64,000 nt of DNA from S015-6 sp964384945 (GCA_964384945.1 CAYLMK010000019.1:42039-106038), one strand, 5' to 3'. Shown: positions 8,792 to 17,867, counted from the stretch's first letter. Notes: generated from the letters alone by a model not told the origin. Numbers and translations: made by a program.

Positions 8792-9181
8792 TCAGCGAAT
8801 CTTGAATACCGAATGGGCGACCCACCTGTGGGCTACATACCAGAGCCCCAACGGGATCATGATCAGCTTCAGTTGGTATACATTAAGGTTGATGTAGACC
8901 AAAGCGAGCAGCGTGGCCAGGTCGGCAAGCAAGGGATAGTGCTTCCACCGAGCGGGAAGCACTGCATTTGCAGAATAGGCCAGGTAGAGCAGAGAGACAA
9001 GCATCACGGTACCGTTGGCCCAGGCAAATGCGTCCTTCCTGAAGAAAAGGGCTGCGTACAGACCGTCAAGAACATGACCGGCGCCTTCGCCGATCAGGGG
9101 CGCAAGGACAATATACGAGAATCCTGCGAGACCCACCCATGAAAGAACCCTGTACGCCCCAAATATCACCCGCATGGCCAT
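8792..9181 (-). CDS. Four-helix membrane protein, probable partner of the flavoprotein/ferredoxin pair
   Basis: About 129 residues, almost entirely hydrophobic, with four predicted membrane segments (VLSWVGLAGFSYIVLAPL, ANGTVMLVSLLYLAYSANA, LLADLATLLALVYINLNVY, LIMIPLGLWYVAHRWVA). I recognise no named family. The ATG at 9181 is favoured because AGAGGGG sits about eight bases upstream; a GTG two codons earlier is possible. It is 31 bases ahead of the ferredoxin gene, so it may anchor the redox pair and exchange electrons with quinone. No conserved paired haem-ligating His residues stand out, so a b-type cytochrome is not supported. Confidence 0.65.
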   Translation of the reverse strand: MAMRVIFGAYRVLSWVGLAGFSYIVLAPLIGEGAGHVLDGLYAALFFRKDAFAWANGTVMLVSLLYLAYSANAVLPARWKHYPLLADLATLLALVYINLNVYQLKLIMIPLGLWYVAHRWVAHSVFKIR

Positions 9182-9336
9182 CCTCACACCCCTCTTTCCG
9201 GCACCGGGAAAGTGTTCCTACTGGTACGCACCGGGAATCAGGTACTCGCCTTCTTCGTTGGCCCTCTGAGAAGCTTTTGAAATTCACGACGACGGGGGGC
9301 CGGGACAGATTCCCAGGGAAGAATTGGTGGTTGCCT

Positions 9337-10641
9337 CTATTTGCAGAACTTCTGGAATCCCGCAAGGGTGAAGTCGTCGGGCTTCGGATCGATTCTCCAA
9401 ACCCACCTGTGCCTGGAGCTGACCTGTTCGGAGATCGTCCCGTGCCCTGTGCGGTCGTCGACCATGATCAGGGCCCCCCATGCGACCTGACGGACAGTCT
9501 GATCTTCATTCTCGAGGCTGATCAGCGGGCTGACGGCAGACTTCCAGTATGCACCTGCACGGTCATGGATCACCTTGTATACAGGTATCGTTCTCTCGGC
9601 ATCGACCCACAAGAGTTGGCGCCCGTAATTGTAGTAAGGGTCCTTGGGGGTCATTTCAATCACGTGAACCTTCTTTTTCACCCAGACCAGGTTGGTTGGC
9701 GCCCACGGCGCCCCTTGCCACTCTTTGACCTGGTATCCGTAGGTGACGTCCGGTACCTGGGAGGTGGTGGCCCACCCTCCGAACCTTTGGTCCTTGACAA
9801 GCTTCTGGGAATCCTTGCTCAGGAAGGGTATGAGGGCGTCCTGCTCCCGCAGCAGCTTCCATTCGAAAACAGCGACCTTCCCGTCGTATCCGGCGGTGTC
9901 ATCGAGGCAGATGTCCGAGCCCATGAGCGCGTCGGACCGGCTGGCCGGACTCATACGGCGAACCCTGCGGATGGTGGGCACGTAACTGAAGTTGACATCG
10001 GGACGAGCGTCGAGATAGCGCCAAAGCATGACGGCAAATCCGGCTACGTCATAGGGTGCGGTCACCTTCAATACATTCGTGCGTTCCAGTCCTGTCGGAT
10101 TCGCAAGAGATCTCGCCCCGACGTACCCCGTGTAGACGTTCGTTGTGTAGTTGCCGCCGCCCGAACGCTCGAGCCCGGAACGCGCCAGGTAGTGCATGTG
10201 TGTCTCGAATTTGAGATGCCCCTCGATGTGCCGGCTGTACTGGGAGTTGTGAAGGATCTTGACCGCCCGGTTCGGGTCCTCCGGGGCGATCTCAGGAAAC
10301 GGCATTCCGAGAATGAACTCAGGAGGACCTCCCGTGGCTGCCTCGATAATGGTTGTCTCCGCGTCCACGTCGAACCTACCGATGTTGGGCTTCCACGCCT
10401 CCAGCACTTCCTTCGCATAGAATTCCACCGGATCGTGATTCAACTGATCTACCTGCAGAATCCATTCCCCCTTCTTCACCCAGTTGAGGAGCGATTCGGG
10501 CAGGAGATTCTCGGCCTGCTTCCAGTTGGTTTTGTCGACCACGTCCCCGGGCGAAACGTCAGCATCGGCCCCGGAAATCGTGCCGACCACGAACCACACA
10601 CTCAATACTGCAGATACGCTAGTGTACCTTTGTGCTTTCAT
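9337..10641 (-). CDS. DUF1329 outer-membrane-associated protein (copy A)
   Basis: The 434-residue protein has a cleavable signal peptide (SVSAVLSVWFVVGTISGADA) and the DUF1329 core, including YVPTIRRVRRMSPASRSD and MGSDICLDD, with an LolB-like beta-rich fold expected in the periplasm. Proteins of this family are generally encoded with DUF1302 outer-membrane proteins and have been linked to trafficking of hydrophobic compounds; the exact role is not established. It follows the DUF1302 gene by 89 bases and ends LAGFQKFCK, as does its paralogue in Block B. Start supported by AAGGAGGAG upstream of ATG. Confidence 0.88.
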   Translation of the reverse strand: MKAQRYTSVSAVLSVWFVVGTISGADADVSPGDVVDKTNWKQAENLLPESLLNWVKKGEWILQVDQLNHDPVEFYAKEVLEAWKPNIGRFDVDAETTIIEAATGGPPEFILGMPFPEIAPEDPNRAVKILHNSQYSRHIEGHLKFETHMHYLARSGLERSGGGNYTTNVYTGYVGARSLANPTGLERTNVLKVTAPYDVAGFAVMLWRYLDARPDVNFSYVPTIRRVRRMSPASRSDALMGSDICLDDTAGYDGKVAVFEWKLLREQDALIPFLSKDSQKLVKDQRFGGWATTSQVPDVTYGYQVKEWQGAPWAPTNLVWVKKKVHVIEMTPKDPYYNYGRQLLWVDAERTIPVYKVIHDRAGAYWKSAVSPLISLENEDQTVRQVAWGALIMVDDRTGHGTISEQVSSRHRWVWRIDPKPDDFTLAGFQKFCK

Positions 10642-10730
10642 TGCTCTCCTCCTTCCGGCCTTGGGTCTATCTATCTCATCCTTTTCGGCCTTCTGAGAGG
10701 GAAAAGGATCTGCGTCTCTTTCCGATCCTC

Positions 10731-12287
10731 TCAGTTCAGTAGATAAGTCACACTCAAACTCACCTGATCCCGGTCGCGAAAGGCTCCGAACCCGGTCAGC
10801 GCTCCCTGAATCCCGGAGTACTGGAGCATGAAGCGGAAGGGCTCCCGGATGAAATTGACAGAGGGCTGAATGAGCCAGGCCCCCCGGACGTCATAGGCAA
10901 GGGCCAGTTGAGGGGTCAGTCGTCCGTCCATCCAGTTGTTGTTGACGAGGGCCGTAAGGGTGCTCTCGATCTCCTTGACCGGCACGAAATCGGCCCCTGC
11001 CGGGGGGATCGGAATGCCCTGTCTCATCCTCTCGTCGAACTCGGGCGCCCATTGTCCGAAGTATTGAAGGGAAAAGAAGAACATCTGCTTTCGATTCAAG
11101 GAGCGTACCCACAGCTGCTTGTCGATGCCCGCCATGAACCGCAGGAAGTCTTTGTCGGGAATCTGCCCGTTCTGAGGAACCACCGGCACACCGGGAATCG
11201 GGATCGGGGGCGGAGCCAGCGGAATGTTGATCTCCGGAATGAAAACGGCTTCTTCCCAGAACCAGGCAAGCTCTGCCCGAAACACAGCGTCCACGGTTGG
11301 CTGCCAGAAGTTGAACGCCGCCCCCGTGATCTGAATGTCGTCGAACCGCAGCTCCTGAAAGGGGCTCCCGAAGGGCACAGGATCGGGATCGATGACGAAG
11401 ACGGGTTGCGGCAGATCCGTAAACGTCTTGTAGTGAGCCACCGAACAGTTCACCCCGAGCAAGACACCCATCAGCCTCGTCCCCCAGCGGCTGCTCGAAA
11501 CCGTCCTGTCCGGATAAACGATCCGCTGCTGCAAAGGGGGCGGGAGAGCGCCGAGTGGGGGATAATAGGCCGTGCCGAAGGGTGGCCAGGGAGACACGTG
11601 CGCGTCCCACGTCCCGGGTACCCAGAAGCCTTCCAGTGATAGCGAATCCAGCGGGCCGACGGTGCCCAGATTGACGCTCCCCCGCAACATCCAAAGCGGA
11701 ATCCGCCGGTCGTCCAGATCCTCGAAGATTCCTCCGAAGGTGTTGTCCAAGGGGTTGATCTGGTCAAGCAGCCGGAAGATGTCCGTCTCGCCCCATGCCA
11801 GATTCTGTCTGCCCAACCGGAAGAACAACGGCCCGCGGGACAGATCGATGTATCCCTCCCACAGATCGTACTGTTGCTTGAACTCGTCGACGTTTTCCTT
11901 GTCCCTGTCACGAATGTCCTGGAACCCCTGCGGCCCGATGTTGTATATTGCTTCATAGATGATGCGTCCGACCAGCCTGTACTTCGCCTCGATGCCGGCC
12001 CTTTTCAGGGGTCTGAAAAAGGAGACCTCTTCCATGATCTTCCAGAGGTCGTGGTTCACCTCCAGGTAGGCGATGTTCCGCCACTGTACAAGGTTGCCGA
12101 CGGAGATATTCTGCGGTTCCGTGAATCCCTCCGAATCCTGCAGCCGGATCGAAGTCCGGCTCTGCGCCTTGGCGCTGAACTGAAGCGTGTTGTCTCCGTC
12201 CACATACACGGCCTGCGCCTCAGCGGAGAACCAAAACGAGAGGAAAAGGAATAATCCGGCCGCGCTTATCCGCCTTGCTTGTTCCAT
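10731..12287 (-). CDS. DUF1302 outer-membrane beta-barrel-type protein (copy A)
   Basis: About 518 residues: signal peptide (AAGLFLFLSFWFSAEAQA), then a beta-rich body with the DUF1302 markers LVQWRNIAYLEVNHDL, RLGRQNLAWGETD and PLDNTFGG, and an end (SLSVTYLLN) with alternating hydrophobic residues typical of a barrel's final strand. Family members are predicted outer-membrane channels paired with DUF1329 proteins. I moved the start to the ATG at 12287, which gives a clean signal peptide and has GGGGAGAG just upstream. It follows the acyl-CoA ligase gene after a 309-base gap and may be transcribed with it. Likely role: passage of the hydrophobic substrate of Block A. Confidence 0.85.
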   Translation of the reverse strand: MEQARRISAAGLFLFLSFWFSAEAQAVYVDGDNTLQFSAKAQSRTSIRLQDSEGFTEPQNISVGNLVQWRNIAYLEVNHDLWKIMEEVSFFRPLKRAGIEAKYRLVGRIIYEAIYNIGPQGFQDIRDRDKENVDEFKQQYDLWEGYIDLSRGPLFFRLGRQNLAWGETDIFRLLDQINPLDNTFGGIFEDLDDRRIPLWMLRGSVNLGTVGPLDSLSLEGFWVPGTWDAHVSPWPPFGTAYYPPLGALPPPLQQRIVYPDRTVSSSRWGTRLMGVLLGVNCSVAHYKTFTDLPQPVFVIDPDPVPFGSPFQELRFDDIQITGAAFNFWQPTVDAVFRAELAWFWEEAVFIPEINIPLAPPPIPIPGVPVVPQNGQIPDKDFLRFMAGIDKQLWVRSLNRKQMFFFSLQYFGQWAPEFDERMRQGIPIPPAGADFVPVKEIESTLTALVNNNWMDGRLTPQLALAYDVRGAWLIQPSVNFIREPFRFMLQYSGIQGALTGFGAFRDRDQVSLSVTYLLN

Positions 12288-12596
12288 TGCTCTCCCCCCT
12301 GACAAGTCCACATTTCTTGAGGCGGTATGCCTGGTTCTTTCCTCTGAGACCTGCGGACGGAAACGCATCCCCTCGTTTAGGCCTTCTTTCTGCCTTTCGC
12401 TCCTCCCCTTCCTCGAAACACAGGCGGCCGAAGCCTTTCAAGGGAATATCGATGAATCCGGAAAGGCACCTCTGCCGTCAACCGCTTCTTCATCATGGTT
12501 TCCAGAAACAGCTCATGGTCTCTCGGCAGCCTAACCGAGGTTGAACAAGGGGACGATACTGCGCGACCATGAAAGCCTTTCAAGTCCGTCGCCGGG
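12288..12596. other. Intergenic stretch inside Block A
   Basis: It separates the ligase from DUF1302. Short frames here lack recognisable families. AAGCCTTTCAAG occurs twice (near 12431 and 12573), too short to interpret. An internal promoter for the export/uptake genes is possible, but none is convincing by eye. Confidence 0.35.
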
Positions 12597-14144
12597 TTAG
12601 CCGATAGGTCGGTCCCGGCCCTTCCAAAACTTCGTCTTCACGTCTTTTCGAAGAATCTTGCCGATTGGAGTCTTCGGCAGGACATTCCAGAACTCGACGG
12701 CTTTCGGGCACTTGTAGCCAGCCAGCCTCTGTTTGCAGTACGCGATCAACTCCTCGGCCGTGGCCCGATGGCCTTCTCGCAGGACAACCACCGCCTGCAC
12801 CCGCTCCCCCCACCGCTCGTCAGGTGCCGACACGACGGCGCACTCCAGGACCGCGGGATGCTCGTAGAGCACGTCCTCGGTCTCCTTGGGGTATACATTC
12901 TCGCCTCCGGTTACGATCATGTCCGCCTTGCGGTCGATCAGGAAGAGATAGCCTTCCTCGTCCATGTACCCCATGTCACCTGTGTGGAGCCACCCGTTTC
13001 GCAAGGCCTTTTCCGTGAGCTCCGGATTCTTCCAGTAGCCCTGTGTCACATGTTTTCCGCGGATCACGATCTCTCCGACCTCCCCCGGCCGAAGCGGAAC
13101 CCCTTCCTCGTCGACTACGCGGACGTCCGCACACAGGGATGGTTTCCCCGCACTGGCCAGCAGCCTGGAGCGCTCTCCCTCCAGGACATGGTCCCACGGC
13201 GGAAGCCCCGTGCCGCCGTTGGCTTCGGTCATGCCGTATCCCTGAACGAATATGTCGCCGAACCTTCTGATGCACCGCTTGAGCACCTCAGGAGGGAAAG
13301 GGCTTCCCGCGTAAGACATGTACCGGAGACTCGACAGGTCGTAGCGGTCGATCTCCGGATGCTCCAGCAGCCAGGTGTAGAGCGTAGGCACCATGTTGAT
13401 GTGGGTGCACTTCTCGTCCTGGATCAAACGGAGGATCTCACCGAGATCCGGCTTGCGGTTGATCACCACCTTTCCGCCGACGAGAAGCACGGCAAGCGCC
13501 GGCCAGAAAGACACGTGAAACAGGGGGAGCACGAAGCAGGTGGCGTCATCGTACCGAAAACCGAAGCCGAGTGCCGCGGCGATGGCCGAGGTCATGATGT
13601 TCCGGTGGCTGAGCAGAACGCCCTTGGGAAGACCGGTCGTTCCGCCGGTGTACATGAGAACGGCCACCTCGTTTTCGTCCACGTCCTCGTCAGGGTCTTC
13701 GCCGGATGCGGCCTCGAGCATCTCTTCGTAGAAGGCCGTACCGTCGGTGCGCTTATCCAGTGCGATCCAGTCCCGGACTCTTCGAAGTTCCCCCTTCTGC
13801 GCAAGCGCCCTCTGTTCGAATTCATCCCCCACGAAGAAGCACTCCGCCTCGCTGTCGTTCACGACATGTCCAATTTCCTGGTCGGAAAGCCGGAAATTAA
13901 GGGGCGTAACACTCATGCCGAGCTTGCCCGCGGCAAAGTAGATTTCCAGGTACTTGTGGGTGTTTGTGGCCAGCACGGCTACACGGTCTCCGCGCTGGTA
14001 CCCCATCGCCAAAAGCCCGTTAGCCAGCCGGTTGACCCTGTCATTGAGCTCTCTGTGAGTCAGCCTCGTACCCTCGAACACCGTAGCTTCAAACCCGGGA
14101 TAGGCCCTTGCGCTCCTTCTGGGGATGTCTCCCAGTGTGTACAT
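12597..14144 (-). CDS. Acyl-CoA ligase (AMP-forming, long-chain/FadD type)
   Basis: The 515-residue enzyme has every adenylating-enzyme motif: P-loop MYTGGTTGLPKG, VQGYGMTEANGG, GWLHTGDMGYMDEEGYLF and the C-terminal PKTPIGKILRKD with the catalytic Lys. It activates a carboxylic acid as its CoA thioester via an acyl-adenylate in the cytoplasm. Length and domain order are normal. Within Block A it lies 51 bases after the acyl-CoA dehydrogenase gene, so it is the likely entry step for whatever DUF1302/DUF1329 bring in. Chain or ring specificity cannot be read from sequence alone. Confidence 0.92.
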   Translation of the reverse strand: MYTLGDIPRRSARAYPGFEATVFEGTRLTHRELNDRVNRLANGLLAMGYQRGDRVAVLATNTHKYLEIYFAAGKLGMSVTPLNFRLSDQEIGHVVNDSEAECFFVGDEFEQRALAQKGELRRVRDWIALDKRTDGTAFYEEMLEAASGEDPDEDVDENEVAVLMYTGGTTGLPKGVLLSHRNIMTSAIAAALGFGFRYDDATCFVLPLFHVSFWPALAVLLVGGKVVINRKPDLGEILRLIQDEKCTHINMVPTLYTWLLEHPEIDRYDLSSLRYMSYAGSPFPPEVLKRCIRRFGDIFVQGYGMTEANGGTGLPPWDHVLEGERSRLLASAGKPSLCADVRVVDEEGVPLRPGEVGEIVIRGKHVTQGYWKNPELTEKALRNGWLHTGDMGYMDEEGYLFLIDRKADMIVTGGENVYPKETEDVLYEHPAVLECAVVSAPDERWGERVQAVVVLREGHRATAEELIAYCKQRLAGYKCPKAVEFWNVLPKTPIGKILRKDVKTKFWKGRDRPIG

Positions 14145-14195
14145 GTTTCATGCCTCGCAGCAGTTAGCGGTAAGCCGAACGCCCGAAAAGCCATT

Positions 14196-15356
14196 TCATG
14201 CCCACGATTTTGGATATCCCATGAACTGCATGATCATGTTCTTGGCCATCTCGTCCGAGATGGGCGAGAAGACCATCTGTTTGTAGTCCCGGAAGTGCCT
14301 CTGCATGTCATATTCCATGGCATAGCCCCACCCTCCCAGGATCTCCATGCCCCATATCGTCGCCTTCTCCGAGGCCCTGCCTGCCACGATCTTGGCCATG
14401 CACGCCTCGATGTGGAACGGCTTCCCCTGATCGGCCAGCCAAGCGCATTTGTAAATCAGGTTCCTCGCGTTCTCGATCTCGATGGCGATATCGGCCAGGT
14501 AGTGCTGGAGAATCTGGAACCGTGCGATGGGCCCACCGAAGGCGTGGCGCTCCTGGGCGTATTCGAAAGCGTCCCGGAACGCAGCCTTGGCCACCCCAAG
14601 GCTCAACACCGACGTGCCGATCCGCTCCGGATTGAGCGTTGCGAGCAGCTCGTACCAGCCGTTGTGCAGCGTTCCCACCAGGTTCTCCTTGGGGATGCGC
14701 ACGTCCTCGTAGACGACTTCGTTGCAGCCGGCTGCGTGGCACCCGAGCTTGGGGATGAGCCGGGTCTCCAGTCCCTCCGAGGGCCGTGGCACCAGGAACA
14801 TCGAGAGGCCCATGGACCGTTTCGCCTCCGGGTTTGTGATAGCCACGGTCGTGATGTAGTCTGCCACGTGGGCGGCGGTGATGAAGACCTTTTGTCCATT
14901 CAGCCGCCAGTGATCCCCCTCATCCACGGCCCGGGTCTGGATAGCCCCCAGGATGTCGGTTCCGCCACCCGGCTCGGTGAGCCCCAGGGCGAACTTGAGC
15001 TCCCCCTTGGCGACCTTGGGGAGATACTTCTCTTTTTGCTCCGGCGTTCCCACGTTCAGAACCACGGATGCCCCGAGGTTGGTCGCGCCGACGCCCAGGG
15101 CGACTGCGACAGACGCGGTCGCCAGTTCCTCCCCCAGGATCGCCGCATCGACCGCGCCGAGCCCCTGCCCGCCGTATTCCACAGGAACCTGCGCCCCGAT
15201 GTATCCGATCTCCTTGAGTTTGTTCCAGAGTTCGTCCGGGACGAAGTTGCAGTTCTCGTCCATCCACCGGACATACTCGCGCGTCAGCTCCTTCTTGCAG
15301 AACCGCTGCATTTCGGATCGCAGCATGTCTTGTTCTTCCGTAAATCCGAAGTCCAT
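14196..15356 (-). CDS. Acyl-CoA dehydrogenase, subfamily lacking the usual YEGT catalytic motif
   Basis: The 386-residue protein has the standard three-domain fold: N-terminal helices, FALGLTEPGGGTDILG in the flavin/substrate region, and the C-terminal ILGGWGYAMEYDMQRHFRD segment. Where most family members read IYEGTxEIQ with the catalytic Glu, this one reads VFSPISDEMAKN. That ending defines a recurrent subgroup whose base must lie elsewhere or whose substrate is unusual. It should introduce a C=C next to the thioester and pass electrons to ETF. The DUF35-crotonase gene stops 13 bases upstream, so hydration of its product by that protein is the natural reading. Confidence 0.88.
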   Translation of the reverse strand: MDFGFTEEQDMLRSEMQRFCKKELTREYVRWMDENCNFVPDELWNKLKEIGYIGAQVPVEYGGQGLGAVDAAILGEELATASVAVALGVGATNLGASVVLNVGTPEQKEKYLPKVAKGELKFALGLTEPGGGTDILGAIQTRAVDEGDHWRLNGQKVFITAAHVADYITTVAITNPEAKRSMGLSMFLVPRPSEGLETRLIPKLGCHAAGCNEVVYEDVRIPKENLVGTLHNGWYELLATLNPERIGTSVLSLGVAKAAFRDAFEYAQERHAFGGPIARFQILQHYLADIAIEIENARNLIYKCAWLADQGKPFHIEACMAKIVAGRASEKATIWGMEILGGWGYAMEYDMQRHFRDYKQMVFSPISDEMAKNMIMQFMGYPKSWA

Positions 15357-15369
15357 CGCGTGCTACCCC

Positions 15370-16689
15370 CTACCCCTTCACGTCGGATGCAATGTTTCTC
15401 GTCTTCTGCTCCTTGGTCAGTTGATCCGGACTTCCCCTGAAGGCCTCCATAGCCACCAGGAGCTCCGGGCTGTTCCGCAGCCACTGGATTCCGTTTCGCT
15501 CCACGGCCAGGGCCGTCTCGATGCTCCCCCCTTCCGCAGAGCGCTCCATGACCTCCTTGCCCATGCGCAGCGCGATCGGGCTCTTCGCCCCGATGAGCCG
15601 GACCATCTCCTCGAACTTCTCCTCGAACGCATCGTCGGGGAAGACGCGCGTCAGCAGGCCCATCTCGTACATCTCCCCTGCCGTGTAGTCCTTCCGGCCG
15701 CTGTAGACCACCTCCCGGGCGCGGAAGACCGGCATGCTTCTCGGCAGCCGGGCTGTGCCGCCCCAGCCCGGCAGGATGCCCATGTTGATCTCCGTCGTTC
15801 CGATCCTGGCCGACGCGGTCGCATAAAGCAGGTCGCAGCAGAGCGCAAGCTCCAGCCCGCCGGCCAGGCAGTAACCGTGGATCTTGCCGATCACTACCTT
15901 CTCGCACCCCGTGATCGCCTTCTGCACGTCCAGGCCCTCGTGGGCGAGCCAGTTCATCGCACTCTGGTGCTCGGCAAGGGAAGGGAATACGGAAAGATCG
16001 CCTCCCGTGCAGAACGACTTGCCGGCCCCGGAAAGCACCACCACACCCACCGAGGGGACCTCCCGCACCCTTCGAAAGGCGTCGATCAGCTCCCGGGCCA
16101 TCTGCCGGTCGATGGCATTGTATTTGTCGGGACGGTTCAAGGTGATCCTGCAGATCGCGTTCCCCTTTCCCCCGATCTCGTAAGTAATCGTCCGGTAGGT
16201 CTCGGGACGCATCGCCGCTTCCGCGCCCGGCCCTTCCTTCGTGGCTTCCTCCTTGTCCGCCACAGCCCTCCTCAACGCGGGGTCAACGGGCCGGAACATG
16301 GGCAGCGAGAACTCCTCGGTCACGTCCTCGAAGACCACCTCCACCTCCATCCCGATGTGCACCGCCTCCGGGTCGCACTCCACGATCCGGGTCATCATTC
16401 GCACGCCTTCCTCCAGGTCCACCAGGGCGAGCACATACGGGAGATCTCCCATGAACTTGGGCTCCACCATATCCATGGTGACCGTGTGGCTGTAGACCTC
16501 AGCCCTGCCGCTCGCCTCGGACCAGCCCAGGTTCGCCGACCAGCACTCCGGGCACATCTTCCTCGGGTAGAAAACCTTCTTCTTGCATTCGCGGCACTCC
16601 TGGATGAGCAGCCTGTGCTCTCTCGCGGCCCTCCAGAATTCCTCCGTCCAAGGCTGTACGGTCGGCAAGGGCTTGTTGTATACGCTCAT
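15370..16689 (-). CDS. DUF35 (zinc-ribbon/OB-fold) - enoyl-CoA hydratase fusion
   Basis: The 439-residue protein joins two units. Residues ~1-140 are a DUF35 acyl-CoA-associated domain with a rubredoxin-like zinc ribbon (CRECKKKVFYPRKMCPECW). From about 170 onward it is a crotonase with the oxyanion loop and both catalytic Glu residues (AGGLELALCCD and GTTEINMGILPGWGGT), so real hydratase activity is expected. ATG at 16689 overlaps the TGA of the preceding thiolase-fold gene (ATGA), indicating coupled translation. In steroid side-chain catabolism a DUF35 domain fused to a MaoC-fold hydratase (ChsH2) tethers to the aldolase Ltp2; this protein has the analogous pairing with a different hydratase fold and reversed domain order. 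The functional parallel is inference. Confidence 0.88.
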   Translation of the reverse strand: MSVYNKPLPTVQPWTEEFWRAAREHRLLIQECRECKKKVFYPRKMCPECWSANLGWSEASGRAEVYSHTVTMDMVEPKFMGDLPYVLALVDLEEGVRMMTRIVECDPEAVHIGMEVEVVFEDVTEEFSLPMFRPVDPALRRAVADKEEATKEGPGAEAAMRPETYRTITYEIGGKGNAICRITLNRPDKYNAIDRQMARELIDAFRRVREVPSVGVVVLSGAGKSFCTGGDLSVFPSLAEHQSAMNWLAHEGLDVQKAITGCEKVVIGKIHGYCLAGGLELALCCDLLYATASARIGTTEINMGILPGWGGTARLPRSMPVFRAREVVYSGRKDYTAGEMYEMGLLTRVFPDDAFEEKFEEMVRLIGAKSPIALRMGKEVMERSAEGGSIETALAVERNGIQWLRNSPELLVAMEAFRGSPDQLTKEQKTRNIASDVKG

Positions 16690-17867
16690 GACAGTTCCCT
16701 CCCCCATACGCTCGCGATGTTGTTCATCCCGGAGCCGCCGCCGGTATTCTGGAATACGAACTTGGCCCCCGGCACCTGCCGCTCCCCGGCCTTGCCCATG
16801 AGCTGGCGGGCCGTCTCCACGTAAGTGGCCATGCTCACCCCGGAGCCGGTATGCCCCCTGCCCAGAGCATCCCCGATCGTGGAGACCGGGCACTTCCCGC
16901 CGGGCGAGGTGTGCCCCTCCAGGATGAATTGGCCGGCCTTGCCTCTCTCACAAACGCCGATCGCTTCGAGCATGATGGGAATGGCAAAGGGGTAGGCGAT
17001 GTAGAGGTTCCAGATGTCGATTTCATCCTTCGTCACCCCCGCCTCGTCCAGGGCCTTCTGCGAAGACTCCCGCCAGCCTTTCTCCACCGCCTTCGCATCC
17101 CGGAGGATAGGGCAGGCGGAAAAATAGGCGGCCCCCTCGCCCAGCTTGTAGGCAGGAGTGGCCGTGATCTCCCGGGCCATCTCGGCCGAGGTCACCACCA
17201 TGGCGGCTCCGCCGTCCCCGAGCACGTTGCACTCCCGTTTCCTCAGGGGCGTGGAGATCATCCGGGAGGAGAGAACGTCCTCGAGCGTCACCGGCTTTCC
17301 GTAGAACATGGAGTTCGGGTCCAGGGCCGCCCACTTCCGCAGCGCGACCACGACCGAGGCCATCTGCTCCTCGGTCGTACCCGTCTCGTACATGTACCGC
17401 TGGGCCATCAGGCCCATGACCCCGTTGTAGGTCGTTCCGAAGGGATACTCCCACTGCAGGTCCATGCCCGCCGTGGCGAAGAAGCTGATCAGCTCCGCAA
17501 CCGGGATCGTCGAGTGGACCGTCACGTGCGGAATGAGCACGATCCGAGCCAGCCCGCTGTGGATCCACTGCTCGGCCATGCGCAGGCAGTTCGAGGTAGA
17601 GGCGCCGCCCGCATTGCAGATGCAGACGTCCTTGCACCCTTTCAGGCCCAGCTCCTCCGGGATCTTGCCGAAGGAGATCTCGGCGGCGAGCCGCGGTTGC
17701 GCCTGGGGCGCAACCGTGATCACGCCCTCGATGTCGTTCTTGTGCACGCCCGCATCCCGAACGGCCTGGATACAGATTTCATAGATGATGTCCCACGCGG
17801 ACCGCTCCGGGTAGATCCCGGTGGGCACCTCGCCGATCCCCACAACGGCTATCTTATCTTTCCTCAT
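16686..17867 (-). CDS. Thiolase-fold protein of the Ltp2/SCP-x type, probable acyl-CoA retro-aldolase or thiolase
   Basis: The 393-residue protein has the two-lobed thiolase fold. A Cys is retained at the nucleophile position (CICNAGGAS). The usual NEAF or HDCF His/Asn loop is replaced by a Tyr-containing one (LYIAYPFAIPIMLEAIGVC). The last active-site loop reads GRGHTGSG, and the terminal Cys loop is QNTGGG. LEAIGVCERGKAGQFI and ARQLMGKAGERQVPGA are typical of Ltp2-like aldolases, which split beta-hydroxyacyl-CoA rather than performing thiolysis. Gene overlap with the DUF35-crotonase supports a physical complex, since Ltp2 enzymes need a DUF35 partner. I favour an aldolase, with thiolase as the alternative. 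Confidence 0.82.
   Translation of the reverse strand: MRKDKIAVVGIGEVPTGIYPERSAWDIIYEICIQAVRDAGVHKNDIEGVITVAPQAQPRLAAEISFGKIPEELGLKGCKDVCICNAGGASTSNCLRMAEQWIHSGLARIVLIPHVTVHSTIPVAELISFFATAGMDLQWEYPFGTTYNGVMGLMAQRYMYETGTTEEQMASVVVALRKWAALDPNSMFYGKPVTLEDVLSSRMISTPLRKRECNVLGDGGAAMVVTSAEMAREITATPAYKLGEGAAYFSACPILRDAKAVEKGWRESSQKALDEAGVTKDEIDIWNLYIAYPFAIPIMLEAIGVCERGKAGQFILEGHTSPGGKCPVSTIGDALGRGHTGSGVSMATYVETARQLMGKAGERQVPGAKFVFQNTGGGSGMNNIASVWGRELS

Noticed and set aside
12768..15440. Very long open frame (about 890 codons) on the plus strand
   Set aside because: It lies antisense to the acyl-CoA ligase and dehydrogenase, has no recognisable domain, and shows the His/Arg/Val-rich look of a reverse-complement shadow in GC-rich coding DNA.
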